Assembly (NCBI GenBank): GCA_021442155.1
Contig: JAKCPB010000330.1
Location: forward strand, 62,001-126,000
Length of the DNA: 64,000 nucleotides
Direction: 5' to 3'
Source: Cymbidium sinense
Taxonomy: Eukaryota; Streptophyta; Magnoliopsida; Asparagales; Orchidaceae
A model generated the notes under the pieces. It saw only the letters and a list, made by a program, of their open reading frames with translations, had not been told where the DNA came from and ran no database searches. Every line of letters begins with the position of its first letter. Position 1 is the stretch's first letter. Of the stretch, positions 12,116 through 22,896 are shown piece by piece. Position numbers and translations under genes: made by a program.

Positions 12116-14540
12116 AGTAACCATAGGGGATGCGTCCCCGCCATCCGATGAAGGTGTGGTCTTCTTCCTCTTCTTCAGAAGGGCCTCAGCTGACCCCTGA
12201 TCCTGCATCTCCCTTTCAATGTGGGTCTTAGAGACCCTCTGCTTGCTGCTCTTACTAGCCTTTTCCTGATCTGGTTTCTTTGGGTTCTCCAAGCTAGGCT
12301 GGGGTGCTGAGATAGAATAGAGAGTAGCCCCTACAGAAGTAGAGCCTGAGGTGGTGGTACCCCAGTACCATGAGTAGTTGTAGTAGTAGGTCTAGCTTTA
12401 GGAGCTGGATTTCCTTTTTCTTTAGCATTTAGGGCTACCTAGGGAGGTCTAGTCTTCTTTTTTCTGGTGACCACCACCCAAGGCCCATATTCTGTGGATG
12501 AGGTAGTTGCTGGTTGAGTGGAACTTGGGTGGGGATCAGCAGGCTGATGTTCTAGACCTTTGCTTCTATTGGTATCCACAGTGTTTGTACTAATCTGAGT
12601 AGTACTCCCCTTACCTCTCTTAGCCACCTATGGTTGAGCCTCTTCCTGTATATGACTTCTGCTTCTAGCCTGCAGAGGAGGAGGGGGCTGGGGCTTAGCC
12701 ATGACAGGTGCAGATGTAGAGTCCCTGGAGGTGCAGCAAGTGTCCACCTTGTGTCCAACTTTGCCATAGGCAAAGCACAGCTGTGTAATACCCTCATATT
12801 CTATGGTCTTGAAGAATCGACCGTGTCTTCCATGGATCCATACTTTTGTGGGGAGTTCACTAGAAAGATTGAGTCGAATGCACACCCTGGCATACTAACT
12901 CTGGCCCCAGCTGTTGGTTTGATGATCCACCCATAGGGGCTCTCCAATGAATGAAGAAATCTTAGAAATCTTAGTGTTATCCCAATATATGAGAGGTAAG
13001 TTGGGAAATCTCACCCATATGGAAGAAGACAAACCATGTAGAGAAGCAGGGTTGAAAGTTGGAGACCACTTATCCGTGCCAATAGCATTACCTACCACAA
13101 ACCAGTGCCCATTCATCAAAACAGCATCTCTTGCTTCAGTTGTGCCAAAGACACACACAAAGCAGTCTTGGGCCTTCATCATTAGCTTGAAGGCACCCCA
13201 TTGGCCCCATTTCCTCTGGAGATCAGTATTAAGGTAGTAGTAGGAGGCTATTTTCCCCAATATTTTTCCCACTAAGGCCTTCTCAAGTTTTATTTGATTG
13301 TCTTCAATAGTCTGGTCTCAAGTTTTATTTGATTGTCTTCAATAGTCTGGTCATCAAGTAGAGTCATTGTACCATCTTCCATCAGGGTAGAAGCTCTGTC
13401 CACAGGCCCCAACTTCACAAACTCCTTGTGTTTCCAAGGATTTGTGTGAGAAGAGCCAGGTTGGCCATGTGTTGGCCAAGAGGTACCCCCATTTGAAGGT
13501 CTTGGCAAAGGCCCCTTAGGGGGGCAATGGTCTTCAAAGAAAGGGTTAGTAGTTGCTGTACCATGCCCAATGGTCAAGCCATGAAGAGTGCCCCAAGAAA
13601 AGGTAGTTGGATCTACTGAGGAATTTCCACAAACACCTTGTGTGCATTGTCCTGAATCATTGTAATCAGCCATGGTGATGTCATGGATAGCCACCCCATC
13701 AGCATGTGGGTGTCCGGCGTACTCAACCCCCATGGGTATGTCCATAGCCATAAGAACGGCCCCCCTGTCCTCATCAACAAGACACATAGGATCAGGCCTA
13801 CCTCCAGTTAGGCTGGCAGCTTGTCCAGCCTGGTCTCCACCTTCTTTCCTTGTTGTACGCTCATCAGATGCCTATCCCATAGGCCCCACGTGCGAGGACA
13901 AGCACACGCCACTTTCACTGCCATGGGCAGTGCCCTCCGATCATGCGCTTGCGCGTCGATCCCCAGCGTAAAGCATGGTCGCATGGCCGCCAATGCCATT
14001 TTTGTGCTCGCCAACACTAATGGCACATCCACTTGAGCCATTTACATAACTGCCCATGCAATCTGTAGATGCGGTTGCATGCCCACCTGCGCCATTTATG
14101 CACCTGTCTGCACAATTCTCAAAGGCGGTTGCATCGATTGCGCCGTCGATTTGATTCGGCCGTATCGTCGTACCCGATCTGGAGCGTCGCCATCGTCATA
14201 CCCTTCCGTGCAGCCGCTCTTCCGACTTGGTGGTGCCTGGCAATCTACAAACCTACCCTCATGCGCAGCAGCCCGATCAAGATCAAAATCGGCCAAAACC
14301 TTCTTCCCAATGCCGGCAGTCTTTGAGCCGTCTTGCCAGGTCTTTCTCGTCAGAATGAGCGATGTCGAGATCTTGCCAAGATCAAGATCCTCGATGCCAT
14401 CCATCCCGTACGCAACCTCCTTGCCCTCCCTAATCTATATCTTGGGACCTTGCGAGTGAGCATGCAGCTTGCCTCCTTCTCCACCTTCCCTTCATCAACT
14501 TTTCCCGGGGAGGAGGTGACCGACGGCCACCCCATGCCAT
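12113..14540 (-). pseudogene. LINE ORF1 of copy C: DUF4283-like plus zinc-knuckle protein, broken
   Basis: A likely start is ATG at 14540, opening with MAWGGRRSPPPREK. The same short N-terminal signature (M-x2-G-x-R-S-P-P-P) recurs near the 5' ends of copies E, G and J. Next come a repetitive Cys/Asn/Gly leader (about 14040-14150) and a leader piece with MADYN and CTQGVCGNSS (13290-13787). The DUF4283-like region is 12895-13272 (FVCVFGTTEARDAVLMNGHW, WVRFPNLPLIYWDNTKI). The knuckle (12628-12885) reads LCFAYGKVGHKVDTC, so the second Cys is now Tyr. A 35-bp duplication at 13281-13350 also shifts the frame. Confidence 0.82.
13281..13350 (-). repeat. 35-bp tandem duplication inside ORF1 of copy C
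   Basis: Two head-to-tail identical units, 13281-13315 and 13316-13350, each run from tctcaagt to agtctgg. Copies A and J have a single unit at the same place. The length is not a multiple of three, so it breaks the ORF1 frame. Confidence 0.9.
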
Positions 14541-14607
14541 GGAGAGAGAAATTCTTGGACAACTGACCCAAGAGAGAGAAAATTTGCATGGAAATGAGAG
14601 AGCTCCC

Positions 14608-14642
14608 AAAGTTTTTGGGTTCCAAGGAGAGTTTTTGGGTTC
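14608..14642. repeat. C/D junction: two copies of the junction motif
   Basis: AAAGTTTTTGGGTTC at 14608-14622 belongs to the 5' side of copy C. AGAGTTTTTGGGTTC at 14628-14642 abuts the 3' tail of copy D (TTGAAATGATGCATTTGC). The two are 20 bp apart. Confidence 0.78.
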
Positions 14643-17600
14643 TTGAAATGATGCATTTGCATTGATAATAAAAAATATATGATTACAATATAGTAAAAAG
14701 AAAGTAAAAGAGCAAAAAAACTAGCTACTTACAGCATGCTTTCTATCCTTCTCCAAAAGAACAAAAAATTGTGGAGGAATAGTGTCACTATCTAAGCTAT
14801 GCCATACAAAATCAGACCTGGTAGCTATGTCTGCACAAAAGTCTGCAAGAGTGTTATTAGATCTCTATGTGTATGCAAAAAAACCTATTGGAAGTTTTTC
14901 AAAAAGCTGATGTCAGGAGCATCAGGAAGCCGGTTTTGCCATGTTTCATTATTAAGAAAAAGTTTAAGGTGATCCACCACATCCATGTTGTCCCCTTCAA
15001 TGATAATGCCCTTGTACTCTATCATCCACGGCTCAATAATCTTTTTTCTGTAGAGCATTGCAGCCAATTCCACATATGTGCTGTCCCAATGCTGAAAATA
15101 ATGACCCATAGCTTTGATGAAGTTGCCATTTTTGTCTCTTAATACCACTGCAATACCAACCACACCATTATAAATGAGGGAGCCATCAACATTTGCCTTG
15201 ATCCAACCAGGAGGGGGAGGACACCACAAGGTTGGTTTAATCAGCCCATAGGGCTGGGTGATGTCCCATTGCTTCTGGAAAGGAAAAGAGGAAGAATGTG
15301 TGATGGAGCTTAGTATAGAGGCAGCAATAATCTTCGGGGTACCATGGCTGCGACCATGAGTCTTGGCAGTACGGGTTCTCTAAACCTGGTAAATAATTGC
15401 ATAATACATTCTAGCACAACATAAGTTGTCCCTGCGTACCTCAATGAGAGCATGTAGTAAATTCTGCAAGTTGCTGAAAATTGGGATTGAATAGCCCCAA
15501 TTTGCTAAAATCTGGATTATGTTATTTATAACAGAACATTGAATAGCAATGTGTTCAACAGTCTCTTCCTGATTACACCCCCAAGGATAAAGGGTGGTAT
15601 CAGTTAATCCCCGATGAGCAAGCCAAGTATTAGTTGACAAGGAATCTTTGGTGAGCCGCCACCAAAATAGCTTTTCCCTAGGAGGAAGTTTCAAATTCTA
15701 CATGTTGTAGTGCCAATTTGGAATTTCAACAAAGCAGATTTTGTACAATATGGATGTGAGAGTTGCTCCCATGGGTGACTTGATGAGTTTTGGAATGCCA
15801 TTTTGGTGCTCCTCCATAATGGGAATGCTAGAAATGAGTTCAAGAGTTCCAAAAAGGGTATGTAGATTTTTCATTCCATCTTCTATTATCAGCAATCAGG
15901 TTTTCCACATTCCATTCCTCCATGCACGCTATGTTGAGAAAGGTTGGCCATTTGGAAAGAGGTAGGTCTGAAATCCAAATAGAGTTTAGGAAGTCCACCG
16001 CTTTACCATTACAATTCCTCCACTTCATATTTTGGTTCAGGCTTTAAGCACCATCATGAATAAATTTCTAGCAATTGGAGTCCCCCGCTTAGGTTCCCTT
16101 AGCCATGGGTTCAGCCCATACTTCTCGGCCAAGCACTTCTAGAGCAGCTTATCAAGTTTAGAGATGAATTCCTAAGAAATTCTTGCCCTTAGAGGGCCAT
16201 TCCAATTTTCGGCCATGTGCAGGCCAAGCCCCCTTTGTTGGCTGGCATGTAGATTTTGTCCCAAGAAACACAATGTATGCAATGTTGGTTATTATTTTCT
16301 TGCTAAAGGAAGTTTCTAGCAAGCTTTTCAATCTCCTTTGTAATTCCCTTGGGAATTTCATTGTGGGTTGCTTGATACATAGAGATACAAAGTAAGAAAG
16401 TCCTTATAAGTGTTAATTGGCCCGCCATTGAAAGGTGTCTAACTCCCTATGAGCTGATTTTGCCCCTCACCTTTTGCAAAAGTTGCTGAAAGTCCAGTTC
16501 TTTTAGTTTCCTCATGGCTAGTTTGTTGCCCAAGTAATCAAGCTCCTCAACTCTTCTGAAGCTTGTGAGCCTAGTGATTCTATTTGCCTTCCATCTCTGT
16601 GTGGTTTTGCTGAATACAATGATAGTTTTGGTGAATTGATACCTGCTCACTTAATTATTTTGAATTTTTAGGACACCCTTTACATGGGCAATGGAAGCTT
16701 TTGTGGCGAATAGGATGTCATCAGCATAAAGAAGGTGTGATATGCATGTTCCCCCGTTGGCGAAGGCCACACCAAATTCAGCACTATGTTGTTTGATGGC
16801 TAAGGATAGTAGTTTCAAGCAAAGGATAAAAAGATAGGGAGATAACGAGCACCCCTGACGGATCCCACAACTAGCATGTATCCACTCAGTTCTTTGCCCA
16901 TTTAATAAGAGGGAGAAGGAAGGTGAGGAAATGCACTGGAGGAGCCAATTCTGGAACTTCATAGGTAGCCCAAATTTTTGTAGGATTATAGCTTAGGTTT
17001 CTCAGCTCATTTTATCATATGCTTGCTCCATATCGATTTTGATGGCCATAAATCCCTCTTTTGAGGTAGAATTTTGGAATTTATTCATAATCTCTTGGGC
17101 CACCAAGCAGTGGTGGGAGATAGACCTAGAAGGCACAAAGGCACCCTGCTCTTCAGAAATGATGTTGGGGAGAACATTTTTCAGCCGATGCACTAGGATT
17201 TTTGCTATAATCTTGTAAGCAGTTCCGCATAGGCTTATGGGTCTAAATTTCATAGGATAATCAGCATTGGGGGACTTGGGTAGGAGAATAACCAAGGTTT
17301 CCTTCCACTGAGGAACCATAATGCCACTACAGAAAAATTCTTTGACAGCCGCCATGACATCCTGGCCAATGATTCTCCAAAAGTGCTTATAGAAGGATAT
17401 TGTGATGCCATCAATCCTAGGGGCATGATTTGCACCCATATATTTGATCACCTCTCAGATTTCAGCCTCATTGATATCTGATTCCAATAGTTCACAAACT
17501 TGAGGTGGAATAGTGTTGATTTCAGCAAAGGAAGGCCAATTGTCAGTAGTAATAGGATGTGCACTCCACTTTAGCTGATAGAAGTTCATAAAGGCTTGGT

Positions 17601-18815
17601 GGATGAGGACCGAATCATCCGTATTCTGGCCGTAATTAAGCTTGAGGGTGTTGATTCTATTAACCTCTTTCTAGAGATTGCAACGGTGTGATAGAAATGT
17701 GTATTGGCATCCCCCTCTTCAACCCACCTTACCTTGGCCCTTTGCTGCCACCAACAGGATAGACGAGCAAGGGTTGAGTTCAGCTCATTTGCTTTGAGGC
17801 GGAGGTCTTTTCTTGCTGCTCGGTCATCCCTTGTGGAGAGCCATCGGCCACATGTAGTTGCATAATTTCCTCTTGAAGGATGTCCCTTTGCTTACTTAAG
17901 TCTTTGAGCTTGTTTTTGCTCAAGTAGAATAGGTTTTCAGAGTACGGGTGCATTTCCTATCCAGGTTTTCAGCCCTGAACCCTTCATAGTTGCCTTGCCA
18001 ACTTCTCCAAACTAATATCCATGCCATAGGATAAGAAAGCTGGGTGTCTTCAAATTTCAGCCACTATTGTGATTTCCACTTCTCCCTTGAGTTAATTTGA
18101 AGAATAATGGGGCAATGATCCGATGCAACCCTTGAAAGGTGTTTAGTTTATGCAAGAGAAAGGAGGTTGGATGCAATGGAGTTGATGAGGAAGCGATCAA
18201 AATGCACCCATATACGACTGCTTTTATCTTTGTTGTTGGTCCATGTGAATCTTGGACCGATAAAATTCAGCTCATGTAAGTCCCCGTTGGTGAGGAAGTT
18301 CATCATCTCATTTGCCACCGGTGAGCTTTTAAACAGTTTCCCCCCTTTTTTGTCTTTGGCATCATAGTTGCAGTTAAAATCTCCCCCAACAATGGCTGGC
18401 AAGCTTGTATTCAGCAAAGGAGTTAAGGTGTCCCAAAGCCCCCGATGAGTGTGGTAGTCTTTGTTAGCATAACAGATGGTCACCCTCTATATAGCTTTAT
18501 CTGGTAGCTATATGTCTCCTAGAATGCATTGTTCATTTTATGTAAGAGGGGAGAAAGTGATTAAGTCGTTCCACCATAGTACAAGGATGCCTCCAGATTT
18601 TTCAACAACAGGTTGTTGTAAAAAAACTCCAGTTGCACCCAGCAATTTTATCAATCTCCCTTCTAGTGATGTCCTCCACTTTGGTTTCTATAAGGCCAAT
18701 GTAGAGAGCATGATGCTTCTCAAGAATTTGCCGGAGGTAGTGGCTCATCGCCTTTTTGCAGACCCCCCGGCAATTCCACATTATGATGGAAGTCATAAGT
18801 GGACAGCATGGGAGG
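14643..18815 (-). mobile_element. LINE copy D (lineage 2), lacks ORF1
   Basis: The copy holds a complete 3' tail and a nearly full ORF2 but ends just upstream of the ORF2 start, where it is fused to the reverse transcriptase of copy E. Lineage 2 is shown by RREIDKIAG in the endonuclease, CISHLLYADDILFATKAS in the RT and EGDNMDVVDHLK in RNase H. A single deletion spanning the 3' part of E and the 5' part of D explains both truncations. Confidence 0.85.
14721..18796 (-). pseudogene. LINE ORF2 of copy D: APE-RT-zf-RVT-RNase H polyprotein, broken
   Basis: The start ATG is at 18796 (MTSIIMWNCRG). The endonuclease spans 18148-18796, with GLIETKVEDITRREIDK, IVGGDFNC and FTWTNNKD motifs. RT fingers and palm start are at 17002-17451 (KIDMEQAYDKMS). 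The palm is at 16651-16962, with SCGIRQGCSLSPYLFIL and an intact Y-A-D-D box. zf-RVT is at 15380-15694 (REKLFWW, YPWGCNQEETVEHIAIQC). RNase H is at 14885-15229: KANVDGS, YVELAAM and EGDNMD carry the catalytic Asp-Glu-Asp. The stop TAG is at 14723 after the usual RKHAVSS end. Frameshifts break the protein, but most catalytic motifs survive. Confidence 0.86.
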
Positions 18816-18994
18816 AATGAGTGTTGGTAGACCGAACCTGGAAGTAAGGAAGATTGAATGAGTTTTGCATGGCCAGCTAAGGAAAGATGACGGCAGCCCC
18901 AAGATTGGAGCTTACTTCGGGGCCTCTGAAGCAGATTAGACCAATTGGCCTTGGAAAGTTTGTGCATAGCAAGTTTTAGGCCAAGGTAGTCCAT
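18602..18994 (-). other. In-frame fusion of copy E RT to copy D endonuclease
   Basis: A 130-residue reading frame crosses the D/E boundary. Its first 60 or so residues are the C-terminal part of the RT (MDYLGLKLAMHKLSKANW, HLSLAGHAKLIQSSLLPG). They run without a stop into the first residues of ORF2 (MTSIIMWNCRGV). It is a product of rearrangement, not a designed gene. Confidence 0.8.
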
Positions 18995-21197
18995 TTCCTA
19001 CACCTTCCAAAATCCAAGTAATCGAGCAATCCGATTGGTCCACCAATGCTTAGCAGTTTTACTAAACATGACTACCGACTTGAGGTGATTGATCTTTTGG
19101 CCCGTCCATCAGTAGTAATCCTTCTAAATAGCCATAATTTGTTGCCCATGTGCAAAGCCAGGAAGTGAGGATATCATCGATACAAGGTGTGATATACTAG
19201 AACGAGCAATGGTCATCCCCAGATGAGGTCCCCTTTACTTAAAGGCCATGGTGAGGAGCTTAGAGCATATAATAAAAAGGTAGGGAGATAATGGGCAGCC
19301 CTGTCGAAATCCACAGCTAGCATGAATCCACTCTGTCCTTTGCCTATTCAGCATGAGACTAAATCTTGGATGTGTAATACATTGAAGAACCCAATGACTA
19401 AAGAGAGCAGGAAAACCCAATAAAGATAGTATTCTTGCCAATGTTTGCCAACTCATTTTGTCATAAGTTTGCTCCATATCTACCTTAATAGCCGTGAATC
19501 CCCGCCGAGAGGTGGAGTGGTGAAACTTATTGATTAATTCATGGGCAAGGAGGCAATGATGGGAGTGGGAAGGACATGCTTGAGTTGATTTACAAGGACT
19601 TTAGCAATGATTTTATAAATGGTGGTGCACAGGCTGATAGGCTGATACTTAGCAGGGTTGTTTGCTCTAGGTACCTTTAGGATCAGGACAATAAGAGTTT
19701 GCTTCCAAGACTCATCCATACAAGAGGTCTCAATGAACTCTAAGACAGCTATAATAACATCTTCCATAACAAGGTACCAAAAATTTTTGTAAAAGGAAGC
19801 TGTAATTCCATCAAACAAGGTGCTTTATTATCCCCCATAGAGCGAAGGGCCTCCCAAATCTCCAGCTCCAAAACAAGAGCATCAAGAAGTGCTAAATGGC
19901 AAGATGAACTTGTTGATTAACAGGTGGAACTGGCCAATCCGAAAAGTCAACATCCCCAGAAGCCCATTTTTGTTAGAAAAAGGAAGTGAATGCTGTAGAA
20001 ATATTAGCTGGGTTGTTGGATAGCCTCCCATCATCTAACTTCACACTTGAGATTCTGTTACTCTTGTGCCTGGAAGAAGCAACAGAGTGAAAAAAGTGAG
20101 TATTATCATCCCCTTCTTGGATCTAGTTAATTTTGGCTTGTTGTTTCCACCATAAATTGAGTCTAGATAGGGTAGAATTAAGCTATTATGATTTTTATTG
20201 AAGTACACCCTCTTCCTCAAGTGAAAGGCCAATATGAGTACATTTGGCCAACTGGAGATCATCCACCTCCTTAGTTAATTAGTCTTTTTGTTCCTGAAGG
20301 TTCTTCACCTTGCTTTTACTCCAATGGTGAAGGGCCCGAAGAGTATGGTTGCTTTTGCGGTTCAAGATACAAGCTTTAGTCCCATAATCATTCTTTTTCC
20401 ATAAGGTCCGAACAAGCTTCCATGCAGCTAGGTATGAGAGACATGTGTCTTCAAATTTGAGCCAATGATTTGAAGGGCTTCCAGATTGAGGCTGAACTTG
20501 TAGTAGTAATGGACTGTGATTAGAGGCAAGTCAAGTGAGATGATGAACCTTGGTGTCCTGAAGCATGTTGGAGGCCACAGAGTTGATCAATATTCGATTA
20601 AGGTGAACCCAGATTTTTCTCCGACCATATTTATTGTTGGTCCAAGTGAAGTGGGGGCCAATGAACTCAGGTTTATGAAGGTCAAAAGAAATCAGGCAAT
20701 CCTCCATCTCTTTGGTAGCCTGAGAATAAGAAAAGGGCTTTCCACCTTTCTTATCAAGCTGTGTCAATATACAATTGAAGTCTCCTCCAATAATAGTTGG
20801 TATAGAAAGATCCATATTAGTAGAAATAAAATGCCATAATTGTCTCCTACAATGAAGATCCTTGTGAGCATAAACCCAACCAATCATCCATTGACGATGA
20901 TCAGCCACGGAAGCTGTACCCATCACCAATTGATCAAAAAGAAGAAGAGGAGAAAAAATCCACAATAGTTTTATGCCAGAGCAGGATTATGCTACCAAAG
21001 TTCCCCCGAGAAGGATGACAAAGAAAGCTCCAACCTGTGCCAGCCAATTTATCCACCTCATGTCTGGAGATGTGCTTTACTCTGGTTTCCAATAAACCAA
21101 TGAGACAAAGATCATGTCCACCTATAAGGTGGCATAGGTAGTTGCCCGTGAATGATTTTTAGGCACCCCTACAGTTCCAAAAGAGGATGGAAGACAT
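18822..21197 (-). pseudogene. LINE ORF2 of copy E: endonuclease and partial RT
   Basis: The start is ATG at 21197, just after TAATA in the ORF1 end. The endonuclease is at 20531-20965 plus decayed flanks: GWVYAHKDLH, IIGGDFNCIL and HFTWTNNKYG are visible. RT fragments are 19534-19818 (ITASFYKNFW, PAKYQPISLC) and 19235-19477 (MEQTYDKMSWQTL, FRQGCPLSPYLFIIC). The expected Y-A-D-D box near 19170-19200 is destroyed by changes and a small deletion. The reading continues to about 18822 and then fuses to copy D. Nothing downstream of the RT survives. Confidence 0.8.
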
Positions 21198-22720
21198 TAT
21201 TAAACTATAGGGGATGCGTCCCTACCGACTGATAAATCAATAGTTGCCTTCTTCCGCTTCTTAGGAAGTACTTCACCTATGCCCTTCTGAATGACTTCTT
21301 TTTCCTGAAGGGACCATTTATGTAGGCTAATAACATTTCCAGCTATGAACCATGGACCATTCATAAGAACAACATCCCTTGCTTCAACTGTGTCAAAAAT
21401 TCAGACAAAGTGGTCTGATGCCACCATGATGAGTTTGAACTTGCCCCATTGGCCCCATTTTCTTTGAAGATCATTGTTAAGAAAGTAGAAAGGTGGCCTC
21501 TTACCCAAGATTTTACCTACAAGGGCTTTCTCCAATTTTGATTGATTGTCTTCAATTGCAGTGTCATCAAGCAGAATGGTATTCCCATCTTCCATTAAGG
21601 CTGAGGATTTGTCCACAGGTCCAAGCTTAACATACTCCTTTCTCTTCCATGGGTTTGGTTGAGAAGAGCCATGCTGTCCACTCAAAGTTCTAGGGGTAAC
21701 CGAGCCTGAGATATTGGGAAGAGGTTGTGGTGGAAAGGGAGGATGCCCCATTTCAACCCTAGAATGAGTGGAGCTTCGAGGCTTAGTTGCACCAGGGAGA
21801 ATACCCTAAAAGAATTGGTTTGATTCTATTGAGGCATTATTACAAACACCTTGAGTGTTCTGAACTGGAACAATGGAATCAATCATCTGTAGGTCTGAGA
21901 CACCCTGTCTAATAGTGGAGGAACATTTGGTTTGGTTAGCTATAGCCGAAACCTCCATGTCTTCCAATTGTTTGCTACCTGAGCCTTGTTGCTGGCTTGA
22001 AGGATTAGGGCAATGGCTAACCCGCAGCACCGATGCAAATGCATGGGTAGGAGCGCCATGTGCTGCAGTCCGATCCCCAAACATCGGTAGCTGAGGCATC
22101 ACCCTGCTCTCGCACGTGCCTATTGGGCTACCGCATGAGGAAAGACTTTTTTGCATGCCTGTTAGTCTCCCAATCAGGGGTTCCTCTCTCATTTTGGCTG
22201 CTTGCATGCCAGTTGGTCTCCCGGGTGTGGGTGTCCACTGGTCTCCCGGCCATCATTGCTGTGCCTCCTCGCCTTACCCTTGTCTTCGCTACTGGCGGTA
22301 GTCAGTCCATGCTCCCACAAACCGTATGCCTCACGCAGCTGCATGCTCCCACAAGTGTCGTTGGTGCCCCTACCTTTTGGGTTAGCAACCACTCCATGGT
22401 CCTCTTGCGACTGCGGCTTTGTTATCATGAGGCAACTCCTCTCCGTCTAGAAATTGGCCAGGGACATGAAGTCATTGCTTACACCCTCCTCTAGGCAACC
22501 TGACGACATCCTCCATGGTGTCCATTGCCGAGCCTATAGCAGTCAGCCCGAGAGCCACCTTTGGACCTTCAGCGTGTGCAAAATCTACAAGGATGTCGTT
22601 GCCACCATGCCTTATAGAGTGAACAGTGTTGCCATTGCTTGAATGCTTACTAGTTTATCTTCCTACCCTTCCCATTGACTTGTCACAGGGAGGAGATGAT
22701 CGACGACCACCTCCTGCCAT
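21196..22720 (-). pseudogene. LINE ORF1 of copy E, internally deleted
   Basis: A start at 22720 gives MAGGGRRSSPPCDK, matching the N-terminal signature of copies C and G. A leader with NTQGVCNNAS (21806-22207) and the first part of the DUF4283-like domain (21401-21751, then GPWFIAGNVISLHKWS near 21310-21370) follow. After KWS the sequence jumps straight to the Lys/Arg-rich ORF1 tail near 21240-21300. The WVR...YWD segment, the zinc knuckle and the Pro/Ser-rich region, several hundred bases in copy C, are therefore missing. The ORF1 product, even in frame, would lack its nucleic-acid-binding knuckle. Confidence 0.75.
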
Positions 22721-22791
22721 AAAGAGAGATCCTCTTGGAAAATTGAGCTCTAGAGAGAGAGAGAGAGTTTGAGTGGAAGATGAAAGCCTCC

Positions 22792-22824
22792 AAAGTTTTT
22801 GGGTCCTCTAAAGTTTTTGGGTTC
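22792..22824. repeat. E/F junction: two copies of the junction motif
   Basis: AAAGTTTTTGGGTCC at 22792-22806 and AAAGTTTTTGGGTTC at 22810-22824 lie between the 5' end of copy E and the 3' tail of copy F (TTGAAATGATGCATTTGC). Confidence 0.78.
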
Positions 22825-22896
22825 TTGAAATGATGCATTTGCATTGATAATGAAAAGAAAGAGATTATAATGTAAAAAGTAGCAAAAAAGCAAAAA

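Larger units (their letters stand above)
7969..14623 (-). mobile_element. LINE copy C (lineage 1), full length
   Basis: This about 6.65-kb copy is one of the best reference units of the array. It has the 5' leader, ORF1, ORF2 and a short 3' tail with GCATTTGCATT on the plus strand. It carries lineage-1 words in the RT (TFRQRG-type palm, TCISNLLYADDILITSQAS). Frame breaks are frequent but large structural damage is absent apart from a 35-bp tandem duplication in ORF1. Confidence 0.9.
18816..22806 (-). mobile_element. LINE copy E (diverged lineage 1), lacks its 3' third
   Basis: The copy has a 5' leader, a shortened ORF1, the endonuclease and most of the RT. The end of the RT, zf-RVT, RNase H and the 3' tail are missing, replaced by the 5' edge of copy D. 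Length is about 4 kb. Sequence words are nearest to lineage 1 but clearly diverged, as in copy G. Confidence 0.82.
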
